A stretch of 64,000 nt of DNA from Isoetes taiwanensis (GCA_021234155.1 JAJEKV010000001.1:26587189-26651188), one strand, 5' to 3'. Positions 11,363 to 23,319 are shown, counted from the first letter of the stretch. The notes: generated from the sequence alone by a model not told the origin. Translations and numbers: made by a program.

Positions 11363-11911
11363 ATGGATAAGGGGAGGAAAGTTGCTGTCGACAGCGATGG
11401 GGAGAAGCAGAATGTGAAGAAGCGACCAAGATCTGGGGTCCCCGGCAATCTCACGGTGCCTTATAATCCTGACCTCGAGGATCTTAATCCCTGGTGTATT
11501 TGTGAGCCAGATTGTATGTGTTTAGGCCGAGGTTTGTCATCATGCATCAGTTGTGGACGAGTTCATTGCCTATTTTGTGACCAAATTCACCATGCACAGT
11601 CGATGCAGGATCGTGGCTATAATCTAGGGTTGCTAGAGGTGCTTGGAGTCTTAGGCGACAAGAATGATTCAGTGCGGCGCCAGGACCTGGACCGGACTAT
11701 GCAGTGCTTCAATCGACTCCAGATTCATGCAGCACTACAGAGGTCCTCTAGCTATCAGCACAACCTTATGATATATGATTTTGGAAAGGTTTGTATATAT
11801 TGTTGCGAAAAGAACCCAGTTGATTTTATGTGCCGAGCTTACATGGGAAGAAACTTGGAAAAAGTTAAGAAGATAGGGGAGCCGTCTACAGAAAAAAAGC
11901 CAAAGAAGTGA
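11363..11911 (+). CDS. Small Cys-rich, putative zinc-binding protein of unknown function
   Basis: A 182-codon frame is counted from the first in-frame ATG after the TATA box; the frame stays open upstream to 11,303 but has no ATG there. The N-terminus is basic (KKRPRSG at about residues 25-31) and may be a nuclear signal. Two cysteine clusters follow: CICEPDCMCLG with SCISCGRVHCLFCDQIHH (about residues 50-82), and CIYCCEKNPVDFMC near residue 150. The C-terminus is Lys-rich. The spacing suggests metal binding, but I cannot assign a known family. The stop codon region reads AAGAAGTGAGTCT and contains a good splice donor (GTGAGT), so the true product could be longer through a downstream exon. 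No neighbour suggests a role. It could also belong to an unclassified transposon. Confidence 0.55.
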   Translation: MDKGRKVAVDSDGEKQNVKKRPRSGVPGNLTVPYNPDLEDLNPWCICEPDCMCLGRGLSSCISCGRVHCLFCDQIHHAQSMQDRGYNLGLLEVLGVLGDKNDSVRRQDLDRTMQCFNRLQIHAALQRSSSYQHNLMIYDFGKVCIYCCEKNPVDFMCRAYMGRNLEKVKKIGEPSTEKKPKK

Positions 11912-12680
11912 GTCTCCGGGAGTAAGAAACAATGAAATGATGGGAGGAAGGGCAAGAATGGAGGGGCTTGAAGGGGCTGCATGCCATGCCTTTTAGTTTT
12001 ATTTTTATCTTGTTCTTCTCTGTTTTTCTGTTCGTCTTTTAATCAATCCTTTTAGCTTCAGCCGCATCAGTGATTTTCGGGCAACTGCCAAGAATAGGTA
12101 ATGCGTATCAGTATAAGGCTGCATACAAATGTCTGGGTGATGCGGGTAAACCCAGGCAGAAAAGGAACAAATTTTGTTTTAAAGAGTCATGCTTAAGAAT
12201 GGCTGAATAAGCCAGAATAGCTGTGAAAAGCCACTTTTCCTTTGAATATAAACTAGAATTACGCATGAAATACAGCTCCTTTATGTATCGCAAATCAGCT
12301 GTTTCTTATTGTCAATTACTTTCTCTTTAAAGCAAAGTGATATATTCCTTATCTATGTCTCTTAGATCACTCTAGACTGAATGTAGTCAAGCAGCAATTG
12401 GCAAAGTAGCAACTAGCAGTGTAACTGTAGATTTCTCCATGCATTTCTGTGATGACTATATAAAAAACTGTATCGGGTGGTATATGGGTATATAAGGAAA
12501 GGATTCCTAAAGTATATTTGGACACTATCTACAACTCTAAGAATAGGACTGGTTGGCTTTTCGACAAACTATCCCGCACACGATTTTATTTTCGTAAGAT
12601 GTACAAATGGGGCGACTAACGAAAGGTCACAATTCAAAAAATGGTAAGATCTCTTTGTGCACGATTAGATACGCAGTATG
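11912..12680. other. 3' flank of the Cys-rich gene, no further gene
   Basis: A T-rich stretch at 11,993-12,060 (TTTTAGTTTTATTTTTATC) looks like a plant 3' UTR. I see no exon or repeat beyond it up to the LINE B 5' region. Confidence 0.4.
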
Positions 12681-12686
12681 GATATC

Positions 12687-12780
12687 CACCCAAATGCAGG
12701 GAAAAGGTGACATCAAGCACGACAGTAAAGAGATTCACCCAAAATGCAGGGAAAGGTGATAGCATGCACGACAGTAAATA
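12687..12780 (+). repeat. Two 48-bp direct repeats in the LINE B 5' region
   Basis: CACCCAAATGCAGGGAAAAGGTGA and a following GCACGACAGTAAA recur about 48 bases later with slight changes. They may be decayed monomers of the LINE 5' UTR. Confidence 0.7.
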
Positions 12781-13228
12781 TATCAGTTAAACAAGATAGC
12801 AACCACAGAACACAGGAACAGATACACAGGAGCAAGGGGAAATCCAGGTACACAGAAACAGTAGGAAATACAGAAGACAGATATTCATAACAGCAGGCAG
12901 ATTGGTGAAAGGGATAAACAAACAGCTGGAAATAGGGGGAGGTTAAAGAACATGTATCGAGGCCAGCATGCACAATGGCAAAGGATAAATAAACAGCGGA
13001 GAGTCACAGAGCCAACGCTAAACGAAAAAGGACAAGGGTAGTGAACCCGGGATGGACTCAGAACACAAAACTGATGGGAAAAGGTAAACAGAAGAGACCC
13101 GAAAACAACGATGTGTAAGGCTGACATACAGATGGAAGGCAGATGGAAAATAACAGATATATGGACGGACAATGAAAACATGGGAGAAAGGCAAATCATA
13201 AGAAGTAAGAGGGGACAGCATAAAGTGC

Positions 13229-13615
13229 GAAACAGAGAGTTCCAACCTCCGCCGCACGCCAGTATAACGAGGGCTAGACCCACCAACTGATAAACTGGAG
13301 TACTACAAATCTAGAAAAGGTAAAATATATAAGGTTGCAAGACCATAAGAGTAAAAGGTGGACTGAATAAGATACGGGACAGAGAGGCTCAGCCTCCGCC
13401 GTACACTAGGATAGCGAGGGCTAGACCCACCAACTGGTAAATCTGGATCACTATAAACTAAAAAACAAGTGCAAAAATGCACAAACTGCGAAATGCAAAA
13501 TAAGAGTAAAAAGCGGACGGAATAAGTTACGGGATAGAGAGGCTCAGCCTACGCCATACACCAGGATAGCGAGGGCTAGACCCACCAACTGGTATCCGTG
13601 CCACTACAAACTCAA
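13229..13615 (+). repeat. Three tandem monomers of about 150 bp (LINE B 5' UTR)
   Basis: The block CGAGGGCTAGACCCACCAACTG occurs at 13,268, 13,415 and 13,570, each preceded by a GAGAGG-TCAGCCTCCGCC-like block and followed by CACTACAAAC-like sequence. The period is 147-155 bp. By analogy with mouse L1 5' monomers these may be repeated promoter units. Confidence 0.8.
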
Positions 13616-13976
13616 ATACTCACAGACACAGTGTAGGGCCCATCATGTATGGACAGGTACATAAATAGACGTAGAAGGACGGGAACCGAATCCCATGACA
13701 TGAAAAAGGAGATCATCGCCAGCCAATCATTATAGAAGGGGATATCGAGAGGCTCGAGGAATAGAGCAAAATAATAAATAGTGGATGCAGAATAATTAAC
13801 GGGTATTCCAATATTCAAAATTCAAAAATCAGGATTAACGGTGAATTTTCGAATTAGCGGATCGTTTGAGGTTTTCGGTATATATGCCTAATAGAATGAA
13901 TATGGCAATATCACATCATACAGGCCGTAGTGATCACGCAGACGAAGAATACAGCGGCGCGATACATCTCAAAGCT

Positions 13977-14921
13977 ATGGCAGAAAGCACCAACCTTAGT
14001 CAGATAAAGAGAGCAGATGCGGCAAGAGCACCGGCAAGTCAATAGGACCTCAGAGATTTTCTAGCACAGATAAACAAGAAGCTGGAGACTAGGATACCCA
14101 GCATGGATGCACTCAACACGCTGGCGGAATCAGTCAACTGTAACAAGATAGCCATTGCCAGCATGGACGTGAGGATAGTAGGAGTGGAAAAGACAAGCGA
14201 GGAAATGCAGTGCAGAATGGACGAGATTGAGGAGGAGAAAGCCAAAATTCTGAATAGGTTGGTTGAATTAGAAAAAGAAAATGTTCAATTGAATGCATGG
14301 GAGTCATTTGATAAAATAAAACCGCATATTGTAGAGTATGAGGAACAGACTAGAATTAGGCATGACGTTAGGCTTATAGGGATAGCAGAGAAACCTAACG
14401 AGGATACGTACCAAGTGACTGCAGAGGTGATAGAGGTGGTCTTCAAAGAACACAGGAGCATCATTGTCAAAGCCGTACGATCGGGTCAATGGAGGGGGAG
14501 AGCGAGACACATAAACTTGACGCTCAGGGATCGATCAGCCAAGGAGAGAGTATTGCGCACAGGATCCAGGCTGAGAAATGGGATCAAGGTACAGGAAGCA
14601 CTAACGATAATGCAAAGACAGGGGCTACACAGGGAGCTGGCCAAGGCCAGGGAACTGAACCAGGCAGGGATACAGTCGGGGGTCAAAAATGGCAAGGTGT
14701 ACTTGCACAAAAGAGTGCGAGAATTGACAGGAACGGGGCAGGACCAAAGATCGGGAGTTCAGGAACTAGGGAGGTTGACGGATGTGGAGATGGATGCGGG
14801 GAAGGAGAATACCAACCCACAGGGGGGCTCTGCACAGGTGCACGAGAACACGGCAATGGCGACTGTAGCCCTCGAAACGAGTACAGAGGGGAAGAAAGAG
14901 GGGGAAAAGGGGCCGGCGTAG
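13977..14921 (+). pseudogene. LINE B ORF1, L1-type RNA-binding protein
   Basis: ORF1 proteins bind the LINE RNA and form the ribonucleoprotein. A frame from ATG 13,977 is interrupted by TAG at 14,043 and then runs open to the TAG at 14,919-14,921; an internal ATG at 14,103 could still start a 272-codon product. The layout is that of animal-type L1 ORF1p: a coiled coil (heptad-like EKTSEEMQCRMDEIEEEKAK), an RRM-like core (DVRLIGIAEKPNEDTYQVTA, then HINLTLRDRSAKERVL) and a basic C-terminal domain (QGLHRELAKARELNQ, then GKVYLHKR). Canonical plant L1 elements instead carry a DUF4283/CCHC ORF1, as in the other L1 in this window, so this is a distinct LINE lineage. Confidence 0.75.
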
Positions 14922-15051
14922 ACCGAATAGCACGAGCCGGGAACATGGATCCAACCCCGACTATGAAAACAAGAGGGAGACCAAGAAGATTGGGAAACGG
15001 AGCAGAACACACGGACACCCCGAGAGAGCAACCTCGAGGAAAGAGACGCTG

Positions 15052-17094
15052 AAGATATGGTATTGGAACTGCACTGGGTACCCTTGGGATGATGGGGAGA
15101 GGCTGGAAGGGGCACACAGTTGTGATATAATATGTCTGGTGGAGACGTGGGAGCACAATATAAAAAGACTGTCAGAGGAGGAAGGGTACCAACTATTCAT
15201 ATGCTGGAAGGACAAAGATTTCAAGATTGGAAGAGGGAGTGCGGGATTAGTTTGTTATGTTAAAGAAAATGTAGTAAAAAGTGCATGTATTTTGCAATCG
15301 GATGTCAATAAGAGATACATGGTTTTGAATATACAATTACAGAACAAAATAGAGTTAATTCTGATTTTAGCCTATTATCCACCAAGCAGTGATAAACTAG
15401 AACTGTTAGAACTGGGGGAGACTATGATGAAATGGAAGGAACAGGGTCCAATGATATTAATAGGCGATCTGAACGCCAGAACAGGGCAGGAACATGCACA
15501 AATCACGAGTATGGAAGACACAAATGGACAATGGACTAGCACGACAAGATCAGAGGAATGGGATAGAAGTACAGAAGACAAAGCAGAAGTCAATGCCATG
15601 GGGAAGCTACTACTAGAGATATGCTCGACTACAGGGGTCACTATAGCCAACGGGGTACAAAGATGGGAGGGGTCAGGGAAGTACACGAGCCAGAATGCAC
15701 ACGGGAAGAGTATAGTGGATTATGTGATAATGAATGACACTGCAGCGGAGATAGTATCGGGATTCATGCTCCTAGAATGGCCGATCGGGAAAAGGGAGAG
15801 CCACAGACCCATACAGTTGACACTTACGGGGAATGAATACACCTCGAACGACAGGCAACAAGAAACAGAGGAAATTAACGGGAAACTGAAAATAAAGTTT
15901 CAAGAGAAGCACATAGATGTATTTGTGCAGTACGTCACAGAAGAAATGGAAAAATGGAACTGGGAGGCACACAGGGCAGACGAAAATGGAGACAGGCTTA
16001 ATGATATAACAGTGAAAGTAGCAACGGAAGTTTTCGGAAAGAGAAGTAGAAAAAGGGGGAAGGATGCGTTCAAGGCCTCGAGCTGGTATGACGATGAGTG
16101 CAGAGAACAGAAAAGAAAGGTCAGAGAGCAGAGAGGAAGGGAGGCATATCAAACCGAGAAAAAGGTATATCTGAAGATGCTGAAGGCAAAGAGGAATAAA
16201 AACTTGGTACATCATCAATGGGGACTGGCTAAACTCCTGAAAAAGCAACCCCAGAAATTCTGGAAAGGATTTAAAGGGAAAGGACAGGGGAATCAGAAAA
16301 ATGATAGCACACAAGACGATATTGGGGCAGACGGGTGGGAGAGATACCTGGAGAAATTGTATAAGACCGGAGCATCTCCAGCACCAATACCAGAATTACA
16401 AGGGATGGACAAGCCGTGTTTTAGCACACAGGAAGTGATGATGGCACTAAATAGAATGGCAAATAACAAAGCCCCAGACCTTTATGGGCTAACAGTGGAA
16501 TTATTAAAATGTGCAGATACAGCAATAGTGAAACGAGTGACAGATATTTTCAACGGTATCATACACACAGGACTCCCAGCCAGATGGGCGTATAACAGGG
16601 TGATACCCCTACACAAGGGAGGGAGCAGACAGGAACCTGGAAATTACAGAACCATAATGGTGAGTTCCATCTTCGCAAAATAGTTTGGAAAAGTTTTAGA
16701 CAATAAGCTGAAACAATGGGCAGAGGGTGGGAACCGGAGAGCACAGGGACAGGCAGGGTTCAGACCGGAACACTCAACTACGGATCACCTAGTGACCCTC
16801 AGGATACTGGTAGAACAGAATAGAAACCAGGGGAAGAAAATAATATGCTGCTTTGTGGACTTTAGGAAAGCTTTTGACACAGTTCCGAGGGAAAAGCTAA
16901 TACAAAGGCTTATAGATATGCAGGCACCAAAGGATATGGTAGGGGCAATTGCAAGATTGTACTATAATGTATATGCGAAAATGGAAGAAGAAGGAAAAGC
17001 GATAGATTGCGATACGGGAGTCAAGCAGGGATGCCCACTATCCCCCACACTGTTTGGAATATACATAGATGCATTACAGGATTTTATGGCGTAA
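15052..17094 (+). pseudogene. LINE B ORF2, endonuclease and reverse transcriptase
   Basis: The endonuclease starts at IWYWNCTGYPW (about 15,055), then VETWEHN, GDLNARTGQ (about 15,463) and SIVDYVIMND (about 15,709). The expected SDH motif reads ESH (RESHRPIQL, about 15,798), so a catalytic Asp appears lost. A basic linker with WYDDECREQ follows. RT blocks are NKAPDLYGLTVELLK, VIPLHKGGSRQEPGNYRTIM and, after an in-frame TAG at 16,681, GQAGFRPEHSTTDHL, CCFVDFRKAFDTVPR (about 16,852) and GVKQGCPLSPTLFGIYIDAL (about 17,017). The frame stops at 17,092. Just beyond, LYA and DD of the YADD box are separated by a one-base insertion near 17,157. Confidence 0.85.
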
Positions 17095-17435
17095 ACGGCA
17101 AAGGGGACCTGACGCCTATTCTAGGGGGCACCAAGGTACCCATCATGCTATATGCGAGATGACCCGAGCATGATGGCCACAAAGAACAAGGGGATGCACG
17201 TTCTTGAAACCGTTGGAAAGCTTCTCGAAAAGACATATCGACGCTTAATCTCGCGAAAACCAAAATAGTCTTTTTCAGCCATAAAAAATAGACACAAACC
17301 GCTTTAGATATTTGGGAACGAGCTAGAAGAATCAACGTAATACGTGTATGCCGGGATAATGATGCGCACGGCACAGTGGAAATGGGCTAAAGGGGCGATA
17401 CAAGATTCCAAACAAACCATCTAAGTTACTACAAT

Positions 17436-18324
17436 ATGAAAAATTTCTGCAACAGCAGGATAATAAACTGGGAAATCAAATGTTATTTGTTCAGCGCAGT
17501 AGTTGCAACTACACAACTATATGGAGCGGAGGCCTGGGGACCGGGTCTGACAGAGAAGAAATGGGAAAAGCAGGAAGGAATTTACAGGCAATGGCATAAA
17601 CAGGAATTCAAGCTGAGAACGAATACACCACAAACAACTATAGTGTATGAGACGGGGCAGAAGCCGATGGAAGTAAGGGCATGGGAAAAGACCATCAGAT
17701 ATCTCATAAGAAACAATGCAGGTGGAAAACCGAATAAGTTAGCGAATATCGCGATCAGTGAATCAGCGAAAGCCCACATAATCGAGAGCAACGGTTGGTT
17801 TAGGGATGTAGCAATGTGGACAAGAAAAATGTATGAACCTGAGCGACCTCATTAGTGAAGGAGAATGGAATGATGAATGGGCAAACAAAGCCACTCAAGC
17901 GTGGCTGCAAAACCACACGGGGCCCAAGACAATATGGCTTATGACAGTATTCAACCCGGGACAGCAGATAGGACAACAGATGTATCAGGATAATTTACTA
18001 GGGAAAGCCAGGAAGGATATCCTAGCGAGATTCAGAATGGGAAGCCATGACCTAAGAATCGAAAAGGACAGATGGCGGAGAATAGAGAGAGAGGATCGGA
18101 TATGCAGAATTTGTAACAAAGGGGAAGTGGAAGATGAAAATCATATGCTAAATGAATGCCCGGTATATGAAGACATCAGGAACAAGTACAGAAATGTAAG
18201 GTGGGGGCAACCTGTACACACCATGATGACAAGGTCAGAAACAATGAGGGATCTGGCAGATGCAATACGGGAAATGACGGCAAGGCACCAGGAAGCACAT
18301 AAAGAAAAAGGGCTTCTGTTATGA
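17436..18324 (+). pseudogene. LINE B ORF2, C-terminal part with Cys/His domain
   Basis: Two overlapping frames (17,436-17,855 and 17,833-18,324) hold the end of ORF2, joined by a frameshift near 17,840. The first has the thumb/connection region (QLYGAEAWGPG). The second ends with the zinc-binding motif CRICNKGEVEDENHML-NECPVY at about 18,103-18,170, the CxxC-H-C arrangement shared by LINEs A, C and D here. There is no RNase H domain. Confidence 0.8.
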
Positions 18325-18563
18325 ACCGCCTGAGAGGCGCACCATACCCGCCCTGAAATGCTCAGCTCAAAGCTGATTGATAACGACGTACTCGTGCACG
18401 GCCTTGAAGCCGATCTAAAGCGGGGTGCCGGTATTAATAGATAAAAGTGAAGCCTTCAGAAAAGGTTACATTGTAAACCAGCATGATGTGCTAGTAGCAC
18501 CCGTAAGGGAGCTCGTCCATGCTACCTAAGTCCACGGGCCTCAGGGCACAAGGGACAATAATG
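18325..18563 (+). other. LINE B 3' UTR
   Basis: Sequence between the ORF2 stop and the microsatellite. It ends GGGCCTCAGGGCACAAGGGACAATAATG, a wording similar to the LINE A end (CCCTCGGGCTCCAGAGG) and to the LINE C-E ends in inverse orientation. Confidence 0.6.
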
Positions 18564-18702
<139 letters not shown>

Positions 18703-18991
18703 TGCAATTTTGCACTTAAAGTTAGACTTTTTTGAGGAGTTCCTATAAGATCTGAACTATAATGAGTTGGTTAAGAGGTCTGGCTAGTCAAATAAGAACA
18801 TGCAATAAAAAGTTCATGTAAATGAATTGAAATTAGTACTAAAGCAAAGAAATATAAGCACAAAAATTCTACTTGCTCTTTTTACAAGAGCTAGAAACAT
18901 ACAATTAGAGTTTTTTTAGTCTTGAAATTAACACTAAACATTAGGGGGGTACAAAATTGACATAAGGGTATATGATTTAAATCCATTTAAA

Positions 18992-20256
18992 AACAAGGTG
19001 CTGCGCACGGAGGGTTGCCCTCCATGGCCGGAGAGTGAAGTGACTTAAGTTGTAGTTGTAGACAATAGAGTGTTTGAATCGAAATTGCTATTTTAAGACA
19101 TTGACATTTTGTGAACGTGTTGGTACGCATTTGCATTACTAAGTTCTGCTTAGGTGTTGAGGTGTTGTTGGAGTAGGATGTAGTTGGACATATGGACTTT
19201 GGGATTTGAGCGCAAGGTATTGGTGTTTGGTGCTTGGTATGGAACTAGGATGGCAGAAGCATAAAGAGAAGTGTAATAAAGGAGAGAATGGATGTACATG
19301 TTTTGTGAAGTGGTTTAAATCGTAGTTGAAAGTTATGTTTTGACATTTTATTGGAATTGGTACTTTTAGACAATAGAGTACTTGAAACCATGAGTTTATT
19401 AATAAGATGATATACGTTGGAGTACTTGATAGTTGATAACATACGAAACAATTTATGAAGAATCGAAATAGAGGAACAAGAGATCAATTTTTTTTGTCAG
19501 ATCCTTCTCCGTGAGCTGTAATACAAGTACTCTTTTTGTGGTACGACTTTTGATGTACGTGAGACAAAGTATACTCAATGCCTCATTAATGCCTAAGTAG
19601 GACTACAACTTGTTGTAATATACATTTTCCAATACAATGTTTTTGTTGTTTGGTGGGACTTAAGTTGTTGTGGTAGGTGTTTATTCCAAGAGACAAGTAA
19701 CAGTGGGCAAGAGCACAAATTGAATGGCAGGAGCAATGTTTGTTTGTGCCATAATTTGCAGATCCTACAATAATATACTGTAAAAATGTAGAGACAGTAT
19801 GCCTAGACAAGGTATTGACGTATACTGCTATATTCTTAGCATGCGGTTATTGAAGTTGTTTCTCTTGGTAAGTAGATAATGCATTCCTGAAACAAATGCT
19901 TTATAGCTCAATCAAAGTTATCCATACAACATGGCAAATCACTGTTTTATCTTTTTAACCCGTGGTCTGTTGAAGATGGAAGTTGGAAAGCAAATTCATC
20001 TCCATCTTCAAATGCAAGATTGGCTCCTTGTCCAAGGGAAGGAGATACAACATGCACAACATCTAAGACGTAAGAATATTGACTGCTTGCTTGTTAAGAA
20101 AAGGAACACATTCTGCATATATTTTTATACCTTTCAAGAGCACTACAAAACTTTTATACACCCTAATCTACACCCTAATCTATGCCATTCGTCACACATA
20201 TTACAAGCATATTCCAAATTCACCTAGGGTTTGCCCTTTGGGCAACCCAAAAACCA
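18992..20256 (+). mobile_element. Possible non-autonomous element of the CAAGGTGCTGCGCACG/GGGTTGCCC family
   Basis: The left part (18,992-19,055) matches 5437-5500 and contains GGGTTGCCCT. The right part ends with GGGTTTGCCCTTTGGGCAACCC at about 20,227-20,248, like the hairpin ends at 10,795 and 23,210. A-runs flank both sides. Internal direct repeats (GTGAAGTG-TTAAAT-GTAGTT at 19,034 and 19,308; GACAATAGAGT at 19,062 and 19,369) are present. No protein is visible. The element class is unknown. Confidence 0.4.
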
Positions 20257-21990
20257 ACACTTATATTAGGATCTTGAATTGAATAGTTTTGTCTCAGGCC
20301 ATTGACGATGTTTAAGACATCGAGCAGAATGCTTGTTTATGATGTCAGAGTAATCGGGCATTCCGCTATACCTAATTTCTGAGCAAGGTGTAGAGTGCAG
20401 CCTGGAAATGAGACTCATTATGGGTTTTCTTGACAAAGCTTACATAACTGTGCTAGAGGCTGACCTTTAGCCAGTCTGGGACTAATCACAGCTCAAGAAC
20501 AATGGTTTCCGACCCTTTTTTGCTTGATCTAGCTCGATCTTTTTATCGAATTTCTTACTTTCTTCGCCAGCTGAGGGTTTTAATCTAGATGATTTTTGAA
20601 TTAGATTGATCCACATAGGGAGCCATAAGCCATGATCGGGTAAAATTTTAGGGCCCGCCAGAGTGAGCCTTTCAACAAAGTCGGCTATAGCCATTCACTA
20701 TAACCTCCGGTTGCATAATTTGAGATCCGACTTAATCCAAAGCAGGTAAGTCGTGGGAATACAAAAATCACAAGTGGAAAAAAGGTATGCTAAAATATAC
20801 TATGCAACAATTTGCATCCTTTACAACGGGATAAATGCTAGCAGTTTATCTACAACAGCCAGGAACTAGGTAAGCTCACCACAATCAAGCTGCTAAGGAT
20901 CGTGCCTTGTTCTAATAACTGGATACTGAACTGATAACAAAGTAATAAGAAAGATGCCCTCTTAAATTGATAACGGATGAGGAGTGAGCATACCAGTAAC
21001 AAAAAGCCTAAGAAGCTCACAACTTAGTTTCAGTGCATTTGTATTTGCTGCCATAATTCTGAAGAGTTATTAGAACTTTAAGTATATGAACCAAACTACC
21101 TACTATAGAACTAATCAATCAAACCGCACATATGATCACCACAATTGATCAAAAACCAAATTAGCACATATCTATCTATATTTAATGAAACAAAGATTCA
21201 TTGAATTGTTTGCTCAAGCATGATATAGATTCTAAGGTCCTGTTCTGCCATGTCTTTCTCTGCTTGTTCTTTCTCTGCGCCTTGTGTTAAAAGGGGCAAG
21301 GCAACAGATATGAAAGCCAGGGGCCTGGAAGGCGACAGTTTCAACATCGTCGGCGTCCATATTCACTTCAGAAGCCATGTCTGCAAGACAAAACCAGAGA
21401 ATACATTAAAATTTACTAAATTTAAGATCTGAACTTTCAATCCAACACTAAGCTGAAGGTAACAAAGATGGAAATGCAGTTATGGCTCAAAACCGACATC
21501 TGAAAAACAATGGCCAACTTCCCTGCAATACATCTCCAGCTTGAGTGTCAAACAGAGGGGCCTTGTCGATAATGAAGAGATGCTCTTTCTCAGTAGCCCA
21601 CAACATCTCTTTGTTGCTCTGTGTGGATGCGTTTATAGAGTAAGCTCATGGCAGTCCATGCTTCTAGAGCGGCTTAAAGAGGATGCTAAGGGCTCAGATT
21701 GAAGCCTAGGGCATGCCGCATCCATCAAAACCTATGATAATCCCATCGCCGTTAGAAAATTTGTGCAAAAGCTCCATGAAGCACGGCCAAATCCTAAGAT
21801 TTTACAACTTCCAAAACAAAATGTGTCTATTGTGGGTTTAAGACTCAAGCATGTACTATGTATGCTGCTTAAATACATGGCACAAATATTTATTCTAAAG
21901 GATATCACTCTGCACACGGACAGACACAATAATATTCCAAGCAGTCTCTTTTTGCAGCTGGGAAGCATAACCAATACCAACTGCGTATTT
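20257..21990. other. Spacer with possible gene debris, nothing identified
   Basis: Minus-strand open stretches at 20,482-20,694 and near 21,240-21,380 look non-repetitive but match nothing I know. No splice-supported exon chain could be built. Confidence 0.3.
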
Positions 21991-22330
21991 AATCACATAT
22001 GCACATTGTTAACCACTTCACCGGTTACAAAGATAACCTGCATTTTTTCTCTCCAATCCACAAAATGTACTAAATAAAATATATTAAAGACTTACATTTT
22101 GACAGCTCCAGCTGGGGTTTCCTTCGTATTAAGATAATAACCAAACAAGCTCCTCCAGATTGCATATTTAGCCATGGCAGGAACCATCAAGATAACAATG
22201 AAGCCAGCCACGCTCATCAAAAGGTTAGCCAAGGTTAATTGTCGAAGACCATGATCCACATTATAGACAAAGAAGCACACAACATAGGGAAGCTGGCGAA
22301 GGAACCCAAACCCAAGACCTGGCATAGCTT
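21935..22330 (-). pseudogene. Fragment of a multi-pass membrane protein gene, unidentified
   Basis: An exon on the minus strand (about 22,325-22,098) reads GFGFLRQLPYVVCFFVYNVD, then hydrophobic LANLLMSVAGFIVILMVPAM and AKYAIWRSLFGYYLN, ending TPAGAVK before the strong donor GTAAGT. The next exon appears to start after ATACGCAG at about 21,983 and reads on in frame as IWYWLCFPAAKRDCLE before a stop. The splice sites and two hydrophobic segments support a real membrane-protein gene origin. I do not recognise the family. Only two exons are seen, so it is likely a fragment. Confidence 0.45.
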
Positions 22331-23034
22331 AGATTCGATGCAGAAAGGGAAGAAAGGCCAGCAAGTGGGTTCCTTGAGAAATTGAAACATAAAACATAGA
22401 AAAGCAGGCAAAGGAATTCAATGAAGAAAGGGAAGGAAGCCCAGTGACTGGCCCAGTGACTGTCTTGTAAATGAACTGAGCGATTAGAAAGACTCGTTGG
22501 ATTACCAATTAAGCCAAGACCGTACCTGTGTTCGTTGATAGGAAGCCTTTGGTTGAGTTTTGAGACCTTCGTTCGAATCAAGCTAGGCAAAGAAATTTGA
22601 CCTTGGGACCCAAGGGGCCGTTTCGTCAGAGAAGGGTTTTGGTAGTGGCAATGGCCGCAGATTCGGCCGATGTCTGCACAGGGTTCCGTAACTTCCGTCC
22701 ATGCCTCTACTCATAAGATGTGACCATGACACAATTTCGTACAATCAAACCACTCAACCAATACAATAACGCTCACCATTTTTCCATCGTTACTGCTCGT
22801 ATCAGCGTCCGGTGCTCTACCCTTCACAAAATCTGAGGGCCGGATGATAAACCCTGCTCTGTCCGGAGCCTTCCCTGATTCCCATACCCTGGAGTTCTCA
22901 GAAAAAAACTGCAATTCAAATGGTAACGTCATAATCAACAAATTACTTGCACTAACTCCATCTCCGCATCCCTAACAGCCAAGCAACGCCCCAACAAACT
23001 CGAGAATGCCAGGCGCATCCCCAGAGCCCAGAGC
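22331..23034. other. Spacer, one unassigned minus-strand open stretch
   Basis: The minus-strand frame 22,941-22,711 (reads LPFELQFFSENSRVWESG, then RAGFIIRPSDFVKG) has ordinary protein composition but no known motif; it may be an exon of the same unknown gene. Nothing else is seen. Confidence 0.3.
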
Positions 23035-23213
23035 AGGCCTCTCCGGTTAGCCAGTTTCAAGAGTGGCTGCCCAACAACGAAAACGACCTAGCATTTACAG
23101 CCAATAAGGGGTTTTTAGCAGTCATAGGCATATTTCAAGCATATACTGGCATATACCTATAATATGCCACAAACCCACATAAACAAGGGTTTGCCCCCTT
23201 AGGGGCAACCCAA
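23035..23213 (+). repeat. 180-bp repeat ending in a GGGTTTGCC hairpin, copy 2
   Basis: Second copy of the 10,615-10,797 repeat, same orientation, about 85-90 percent alike by eye. It ends with GGGTTTGCCCCCTTAGGGGCAACCC and an A-rich flank. Confidence 0.75.
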
Positions 23214-23319
23214 AAATAAAAAAATTGACCCTACACTTTAGAGGTACAAGACGTACTGTACACTACCCAAGGTACTATACGTACAAAATCGTAGTGTACG
23301 AGTACGTAAATAACACTGC

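Larger units (their letters stand above)
12687..18563 (+). mobile_element. LINE B, near full-length non-LTR retrotransposon (inactive)
   Basis: The element has tandem 5' repeats (12,687-13,610), ORF1 (from about 13,977) and ORF2 with endonuclease, RT and a C-terminal Cys/His domain. A short 3' UTR ends at ACAATAATG and is followed by a (TATC)n tail. The reading frames are interrupted by a TAG in ORF1 (14,043), a TAG in ORF2 (16,681), a stop at 17,092 and frameshifts through 17,840. Most of its sequence is nevertheless readable, so the insertion is moderately young. The 5' boundary is not precise and no target-site duplication could be defined because of the microsatellite. Confidence 0.85.

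Noticed and set aside
12713-13286. Cys/Leu-rich minus-strand open frames opposite the LINE B 5' region
   Set aside because: They are antisense to tandem monomers, have no motif, and the same frames recur because the DNA repeats.
14489-15052. 187-codon plus-strand frame overlapping LINE B ORF1
   Set aside because: Gly/Glu-rich out-of-frame shadow of ORF1, without any conserved block.
14683-15156. Pro/Ser-rich minus-strand frames opposite LINE B ORF1
   Set aside because: Shadows of a purine-rich coding strand; the plus strand has clear ORF1 homology.
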